This document shows positions 57,616 to 64,000 of a DNA stretch of 64,000 nucleotides, in pieces. The stretch is from Filosporella fistucella (lineage: Eukaryota; Ascomycota; Leotiomycetes; Helotiales). The stretch is taken from assembly GCA_030077755.1 (NCBI GenBank), contig JAQJZZ010000018.1, forward strand, positions 2,232,001 through 2,296,000, given 5' to 3'. Each line of letters starts with the position of its first letter. Position 1 is the first letter of the stretch. The notes under the pieces are model-generated. The model made no database searches, had not been told where the DNA came from, and worked only from the letters and a program-made list of their open reading frames with translations. The translations under genes were made by a program, and so were the position numbers.

Positions 57616-60175
57616 ATGGCTCCAATAAACGATAACACAACATTGCCTCCGAGTGGAAATCCGTTTAGTGGCAATGAACTGTATAATAACTTATTCTCAG
57701 ATCTCGCTCCACTCATCGCATTATTCGGTGAACAAGTCACGAAGCAGTATCTCAGCCAGGTCATAAGCTGGACAGATGTATTCATAACCTCGATCCTACC
57801 ACTTGGTATATTGACCATCGTTGTTAGCGGGATTCGGATTGGAGGCTCTGAGACTTTGAAAGCCCTCATTGGAAGGTATCGTATCTTCGCGACCTATACA
57901 GGATATTGACTTCTGACCATGAGGACATATAGAAGTAGAGAACCTCGCCCAGATGTACAAGCTGAATTATTGTCTTCGACATCAGAGGATGTGTGTGAGA
58001 TGTGGGACGGTGAGAGAATCATCAGGCTAAGAGGCAAATCCGAATCAGTCGCATTCTTGTTCGAAGATGGGAAGGACATTAATAATTTAGAAGACAGCCC
58101 AGACTTGGGATCGTTTCTCAGGGGGGTACCTGACAAGAAGTGTTTCGCCCAGCCTGTTTTTGAATATTCCTGGCATCGACCACGCTAGAAAGTCCAATCT
58201 GACCCTGGTATTGTTCGCACTGGCCATACAGATAATTGTACTGTTTTATTCATACTACGCCACCAATACAATGCACTGGATGGGGGTCGGAAGCGGCGCT
58301 CACACTTATGGTGTTGTTTGCTTTATCCTCGGGACCGCTATTCTGTTGTTGGGGCTACTGGTCTGCTCCTTCGTCATCAAAAGAGCTTCTGGCATATCGA
58401 AGTCTATGCCAAACGCCCCCTGTCAACACTTTCAGGGAATTGTGGTTCAGCCAGAATGTGAAATCGCAGATCAGCACTTCCCAGCTATGCTTATTCGGAT
58501 GCCACCGAATCTCCCTGTGTTGACTTCGCGGCTCATGCCTATGTCGGACAGAAAGGGCTCGCCGCGTATGATTGCTATCGGTTCTGGCCTTGCCGTGATC
58601 GGATATTTGGTGCAATTTATTGGCATAAGAGCAATGCATTGGTCAGTGTCAATAGTTCAGCTTGCAGCGATGGGAGTTTTGACCATAATTCGAACTTGGC
58701 AAAGACGGTATATGTCAGGTGAAGTCACAGAGGTCATTGCACTCAAAGATCCATCAACAAAGAAAAATTCGGTTGAAATCGCTCTGAATCTCACACGCAT
58801 GAGAGGAATGACTCTCCCTCTGACAATATCTGAGCTATGGGCGTATAGCAGCTGCAACTACAACGGCGAGCCGATTACGGACTGGGATTCGTTGATTCAG
58901 AACGAGTCTTCTGTGACTGGGAACCGTATCTACGAATCAGGATCTATATTCGCCCCGCCGTCGACACCATGCTTGTTCTCTGACACTTTCGACCGGTACA
59001 GGAAGATACGATCCAAGCTCGACGCAATTTTGGACGACGAGCTTACAACACTGGAAACATGTACAAACATGATCTCGACTATGGCAAGCATGATGTCAAA
59101 ACTGTTAGCTCCAAAGGAACATATCGATACGGTAACAGAAAAACTGCAACACGTCGACCCCAACGCTTCGAAATTTGTTTGGCGCTGTGATATGCTGCTG
59201 CTATCCAAGAGATGGAGAAACGCAAATGGGAGCCTTCAAGATACTGCAACGGTCTCGTTTGAGATCAGTCAAGATGAGCAGTCGAATACTTGGAGTCTCG
59301 ACGACGATTCCATTCATGAGGTTTTCGCACTGTGCTACGTTTCTTGCGGAAAGTATCTGCCACGATTCAGCTGGATCAAATCCCCTTTTATCAGGGCTGT
59401 TGGCCATGAAAGTATAGCTCCACGCAGAGCCTTGAATTGCTGGTTGGATTCAGAACTCATCAGCCTTAGAGAATACTCTCTCGTCAGTCAAAACAGTGAT
59501 GATTCTTCTGATCCAGATAGAGCATCAGTGGGCTCCCAAACTACTGGCTGCAAATACAAAGACAATATCATCTTGGGGTTAGAGCTACTGCCTCAAATAC
59601 CGTAAGGCCTGATTCCGGTACATTATATAGATAAGAAGACAAGACTAACAATGCACAGAAGACTTGTGACTAGCAACTCTCGACCCAACTCACTGAATCC
59701 ACCACTTGCCATTGAAGAAGAACCAGAATCTGTCGATATTTCGCGTACGATCGTAGTAGCAGGCGATGGGAACGAGGCCAATATCGAATTTTGGGAAAAT
59801 GGAAGAGCGAGAATGTCCTGGCTGGCATTAAAATTCTTCTTAATATTCTTCCTCCAGCTGTGTGAACATATTGACTCGGTAGGTGGTGAGACAATTTACA
59901 AGGAAGCACCATATGGAAGAGCATGTATGTCAAACACCACGGTGAATGCTCTTATCAAGGAGCTTGCGCGGTCACCACTCTGGAAAGATATAAGCAGCGA
60001 CCATGACACTATCATGCGCCATTCGAGGCTGATCATTATCCCTGCGCTTGCGGCTAAGGGGCTCCTTAAAAATCTTGGGCCCCAGCACGTGAGAGATCTA
60101 TGGGTACCCGAGAAGACAGACACTGAAGTTGAAAAGACGATCTCTGATAATGGCGAGAGCAGCGGCACCGTCTAA
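57616..60175 (+). CDS. Multi-pass membrane protein of unknown function (frame broken at G6)
   Basis: Exons 57616-57875, 57933-59601 and 59659-60175 make about 814 residues if one frameshift is ignored. The N-terminus has PLIALFGEQVTKQYLSQVIS and ILPLGILTIVVSGIRIGG, followed by RSREPRPDVQAELLSSTSED. This block recurs in many uncharacterised filamentous-fungus proteins. Four or so further hydrophobic helices follow (LTLVLFALAIQIIVLFYSYY, VVCFILGTAILLLGLLVCSF, IGSGLAVIGYLVQFIGI, IVQLAAMGVLTII). The soluble C-terminal half has no known domain. The frame changes near 58122 at six G residues; five would restore it. The acceptor TATAG (57932) is preferred because it gives LIGRSREPR. It is transcribed divergently from the HET gene, so the two may be co-regulated. 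Confidence 0.65.
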
Positions 60176-61034
60176 GAAGCAGGTTAAAATGGAGGCTTCA
60201 AGGGGGGATGTGTATACAAGCATGAAAATCTCGGCGCAGGTCGCAGCTCCCTAAAACCTATTGAAGTGAATGGAGCTCAAAAAGGAAAGCAAGAAGTAAA
60301 GTTCTTGTTGCAATAGTGAAGGTGAGGCCAACAGAAAGACAAGGTGCACACAAGAACGCTTGTAAAAGGTAGGTGGGAGGAATAAGTTCAAATCATTGCC
60401 ACGTGAGGTCGCAAGATTCTATAACATAGCTATGTAACAAAATAAGCCCCCAAAGGGTTAAGCAGAAGGCGCCGTTCCCCTGGTGGAGTGGTCAGGTCAA
60501 ACTGTGAGGAGGAAACAGTAACTTTGGTCAACAACCTGGATCCCGAGTTCGACAAAAACAACGAAAACGCAAACCCCGATTGACCGAGTGACTCACCACG
60601 AACATGCAAACTTGAAAAAGACTGGCCCCCCAGTTTTTCTAAGATATCTCCACTTCGAAGGAGGTAGTGGAGTTTTTTGCCATTTTCTTTTGTTCTTTTT
60701 TGGTGATGGTTTTGGGTTTTATAGAGGAAGCAGGTGTGGGGCATTAAGAAGTCGCGTTTCGACGCGTATTAGTCAGCAGAATTTGCCTTTTTGTTTCCGC
60801 TTTGAAACAATCTCTCCCCGCTGTCCATACTGACGAACCTTCAATGAAAAATAATGGCTCAATATTTCTTTGTAATTCTGTTCGAGATGATTATTTCTGA
60901 GATTATATTATGCGAATCTACGAGCTTTCAATCAGCCCAATTCCTCGCCTGACAGTGGGGTCAACAGACAGCGCCTCGTACAGCTTTGAGACAAAGTCAA
61001 AATAGATTGCCTCACTTCAAAATGACACAACTGT
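60176..61034. other. Intergenic between convergent genes
   Basis: No gene is supported. A tRNA-like pair of motifs near 60480-60550 does not fold into a tRNA. Confidence 0.5.
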
Positions 61035-62204
61035 CTACCTCTTCTTTGCAACTGATTTTCTCTTCCCAGATAGTACTTCTTCCCTCCATGCCCACATTGC
61101 AATCTGTCCAGCTCCTGGGCCAGCAATGAATGATACTGCCGCGAAAACTCCTACAATCCGAACCCATTCAACTGGAAGTTTGCCCGCCTTCTTGAGATCT
61201 GCGAAGCTCAGCAGTGTCCAGATCGCACCTGCAGTGTAACAGCATATCCAATCGTATCTTAGGGCTTTGGTTGCACCAATAATCAGGTTCTCGGGGTTGG
61301 ATGGATTCCAGATGTTCTCGAACAACACGTCTGCGATTGGGAATGGCGATGTCGCTCGCACATACAGATGGCATAAGGTGGCTACCCCGGCCGCAAATTT
61401 GTACGTCCTGCGGAGATATTTCATATCTGCTTCCGGATTTGAAACCCGATCCGAGTCTGTGGTGTCCTTCACAAAGAGACCAAAAATTCGTTGAAGGATT
61501 TCTGCATACACCGGGAAGCCTTGCCAGAAGAATCCATTAATCCATTGACGGGTCGACAAATTTGGAGCTGCGAACATTGCAATTGAGGGAACAAGGTAGC
61601 AGACTACCATCGTGGGAATGATCGTTTTGAGAGGACCAAGTTGCACCATCCGATTCTCCGATAGAGCATACTTCTCCAGAGGATTTTGCACATAGTGGAA
61701 GAAATAATATATCGGAGCCAGGAAACCCACTCCACGGATCTGGTAGATAACGCCAATGATTGGAAGTCTAGTCAAGTCAGCTGTGTATCTGAGTCAGGTC
61801 AAATTAACCTACAGCATGGAGGCAACTGTGAACGAATTTCCACGACGATAGCTCTCAATCATCCAGATGATATGCATAGCAAGGATGTCTCCGCCAAAAG
61901 CAATACTCTGTAACGTGCCAATTGGATCGAATCCTCCAAGGAAAGGAGAGAAGAATCCGGTGTACATCATCATAAACTCGTCCATGGCTTTGATGTGAAA
62001 ATAATCCGTCACGAGCGGAATAGTGGTGCCATTTGCCCACAAATCAATATTGCCCTTAGGCACCTTTGGTACATCCAGCATCTCTATCGTTTTGCCCATT
62101 GTTCGATGTGCAACATACACAATTCCCAGCAAGGGGAGGGCATATAGGGCACGAATCCATCTGTTCTCAGTTTTGGCCCCCATTGCAACCGCTTTTGGCG
62201 CCAT
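61035..62204 (-). CDS. Multi-pass membrane protein, possible cluster-type terpene-cyclase relative
   Basis: Exons 61813-62204 and 61035-61767 join (GTAGGT donor, ACTAG acceptor) to about 374 residues. At least seven hydrophobic segments are visible, for example WIRALYALPLLGIVYVAH, GVGFLAPIYYFFHYV, IIPTMVVCYLVPSIAMFA, WICCYTAGAIWTLLSFADL and IVGVFAAVSFIAGPGAGQIA. A polar conserved-looking stretch is FFSPFLGGFDPIGTLQSIAF. The C-terminus is basic (SGKRKSVAKKR), as in ER-retained proteins. Such proteins occur in fungal secondary-metabolism clusters, and some membrane cyclases have this size and topology, but no backbone gene is seen nearby in this window. The assignment is therefore a guess from topology. 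Confidence 0.6.
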
Positions 62205-62885
62205 TCCTGCTTGTTGGAAGCTTAGTCGTCAGGGATTCGAGATACAAATCCTAACATAGATGGTGATACCGAAATGTGAGATTGATTCCGTTGCGGTCCA
62301 ACCTCGAGTAATACAGGTTTTTGATGTTAATAAATTTTGACAGTTCAGCTCATTCGGGTTTGTCGTCCGGATAATATGCTCTTGGCGCTCATTACAAAGT
62401 GGGGGCTGAAGCCGACATATGACCTCGGCTTTCTGGTACAAGGCACTCGTACGGATACGAGCGAGAACATTTGCTTTATGTTCCGAAATACATTTGTCTG
62501 TTTCAGCTAGCGTTTTGGCCTCGGACTTCTGCTTCTTTTCTCATTTGAACTTGCACTTGATGTTGTTGTGGTCCCAGTGGTCCCCACTTCTCAGCAACTG
62601 GTTGGTTATTCAAGGTAATTGTACATCTTGCATCAGATTCACAGGTAATTCTCCATTCATCTGAGTTGCCTAAGTTTTGTATCGTTACTTCTCCTTGTAA
62701 TCGATATTACAACGAGACTTAATTCCTATCAAGGCATCAATGAACATATCAGTATAAATTACTAACTCAACATTTTCTCATCCCGGCTGAAGTCTACGAC
62801 TATGATCTCTTAGTGGTTCTCTTTTCATCAATCGTCTCAATCAGCAGCCGAAATTTGATTGATGAATCTTGAAATCATCATAATA
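62205..62885. other. Intergenic, no gene supported
   Basis: Separates the start of the membrane-protein gene from the stop of the GH76 gene on the same strand. Short frames only. Confidence 0.5.
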
Positions 62886-64000
62886 TTATGCCTCTAAGTC
62901 CGCATGCCGTGTTGCGGGTACATTTGTCCTTTCTACCATGACAGAAGGCTTATACGCCGGACCATTACCAAGTAACGAGAAGCTTCTCGTTCTGCTTCTC
63001 CCTTCACCAGGAGCCCCAACTGGTGCAAGATCCTGTAGATCCACATCACTCACGACTATTTCAGGCTCTTCCTTCCCCTTCTCCTTTCCCTTTCCTTTCC
63101 AGGTATTCTTCCACATTCCTGCAACCGTTGTGCCAGTTCCCTCACCTTCCTCCAGAGAATCTGTACTTACGAAAGCAAATATGCCGATCGCGCACGCGCC
63201 AAAGATCAACGTCAGTATCCAAGCTCCAGCCTTTTCTCCTCTTCCAACAGGGTCGACATCAATCCCAGGCGGAGTCGAACTCCTGTTGTTCCCTGCAGTC
63301 GGGTTACTGGGGCTTGTACCGCCTGTGTTACCTGTCACCGGAGCTTTCACACTTGGCTCCCCCACCAACGTCCCTAAAATTGTCTCCAAAGCAGCCATCT
63401 GCTCACCCACCCCAGTCGTTCCATCCCATTTTCCATCTAGATACCATTTCAAACCACACATCGTCCCACTCGCACCACCTGTACATTGCTTGGCCGCTGC
63501 TTTCGCAGAAGAAAGAAGTAAAGGCTTTGTAATGTTGTAGGTGAATGGAGCCATTTGGGTGGAAGCCGCCATCCAGCGTGAGAGATAGGCTTTGAATGAG
63601 CGCTGATCAACATTACATGCTGTGTGCTCTTCACAAATATCCTTCATGGTCCCATTAGGGAAGTAGTCAAAAGCTATTGTGTTTAGAAGTCCTTGAGTTC
63701 TTTCTTGCCAGAGTGCTGAACCATTCGTCTACAGATGAAATATGTCAGTTCATGTTTTTGGAGCGATGGAGATGAGCATACGTAATTGTACAGTGTTGAT
63801 GCTCCCATTAGCATGGTTCCTGCATTGTATGTAAATTGCTTCTTGTCGATTGTTGTGCAATTGGTTTTGGGGGCTTCGGTGTTGTCGTATACATTGTAAT
63901 TCGAATCCATGAGTCCGATGTCACTCAACCCTAGGTGGTAAGATGAAACTTAGCAAGGCCTTCCTATATCTTCTCTTACATCATCATCGCCCGCTGTCTA
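62886..64000 (-). CDS. GH76 mannan endo-1,6-alpha-mannosidase (DCW1/DFG5 type), 5' end off window
   Basis: Exon blocks 62886-63728 and about 63782-63927 are clear, with at least one more exon running past position 64000. Visible GH76 signatures are DIGLMDSNYNVYDN, FTYNAGTMLMGASTLYNY, CNVDQRSFKAYLSRWMAAST and CGLKWYLDGKWDGTTGVGEQ. After the catalytic domain comes a proline/serine/threonine-rich stretch with PSNPTAGNNRSSTPPG, then a transmembrane helix (WILTLIFGACAIGIFAFVST) and a cytosolic tail with a lysine-rich GKGKEKGKEE. The family acts at the plasma membrane and cell wall, where it is thought to transfer GPI-anchored proteins to wall glucan. The catalytic aspartates lie in the missing 5' part. 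The membrane helix in place of a GPI signal is typical of some filamentous-fungus members. Confidence 0.9.

Noticed and set aside
60477..60560. tRNA-like motifs (gagtggtcaggtc and cccgagttcga)
   Set aside because: A- and B-box-like words are present at plausible spacing, but acceptor and T-stem pairing fail and no anticodon arm forms.
62938..63540. 200-codon plus-strand frame
   Set aside because: Antisense shadow of the GH76 gene.
1..64000. CRISPR array, prokaryotic operons, intact transposon, telomere repeats
   Set aside because: None seen; the gene structure is that of a filamentous fungus. An intact transposase or reverse transcriptase was not recognised on either strand.

Overview
The window is nuclear DNA of a filamentous ascomycete (Pezizomycotina). 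The evidence is many protein genes with short introns of about 40-130 bases (one near 265), genes on both strands, and typical families: Zn2Cys6 regulator, hybrid histidine kinase, RID-type cytosine methyltransferase, HET-domain protein, GH76 mannosidase, PEX22-like peroxin and ATG27. Overall style and an ITS2-like fragment suggest Leotiomycetes (Helotiales), but this is inference; no database search was possible. Exon structures were built by hand from reading frames and splice signals.

Layout. 0-20 kb is ordinary gene-rich DNA: a decayed acyl-protein-thioesterase-like gene, a small cysteine-rich protein, an NmrA-like protein, a Zn2Cys6 factor divergent from a GAF-type hybrid histidine kinase, a peroxiredoxin-like protein, ATG27 and an F-box/LRR protein. 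About 19.7-34.6 kb is gene-sparse. It holds rDNA-like scraps, a decaying gene with a 174-base tandem repeat whose core differs only by transitions, weak coding candidates, one C2H2 factor in the middle and one small cysteine-rich gene with a clear TATA box. 34.6-44.7 kb is housekeeping again: eIF2B gamma divergent from PEX22-like, SRP19, and a RID/Masc1-like methyltransferase carrying a BAH-like region and a C2H2 finger.

45.7-49.3 kb holds two divergent genes that are both interrupted, one by a single in-frame TAG and one by a stop and at least one frameshift. 50-54 kb has a CCCH zinc-finger protein and a CDC123-like (D123) protein. 54.3-60.2 kb is a divergent pair, a HET protein with an amino-terminal membrane module and a multi-pass membrane protein, each broken at a homopolymer run. 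The right end has a multi-pass membrane protein and the 3' part of a GH76 gene cut by the window edge.

Themes: a RID-type enzyme, associated in fungi with repeat-induced point mutation, lies in the same window as DNA with a transition-biased repeat; eIF2B gamma and a CDC123-like protein both belong to eIF2 biology; HET and membrane genes suggest a self/non-self or stress region. The strongest leads are the finger-bearing RID-like enzyme, the displaced rDNA pieces and the HET/membrane pair.
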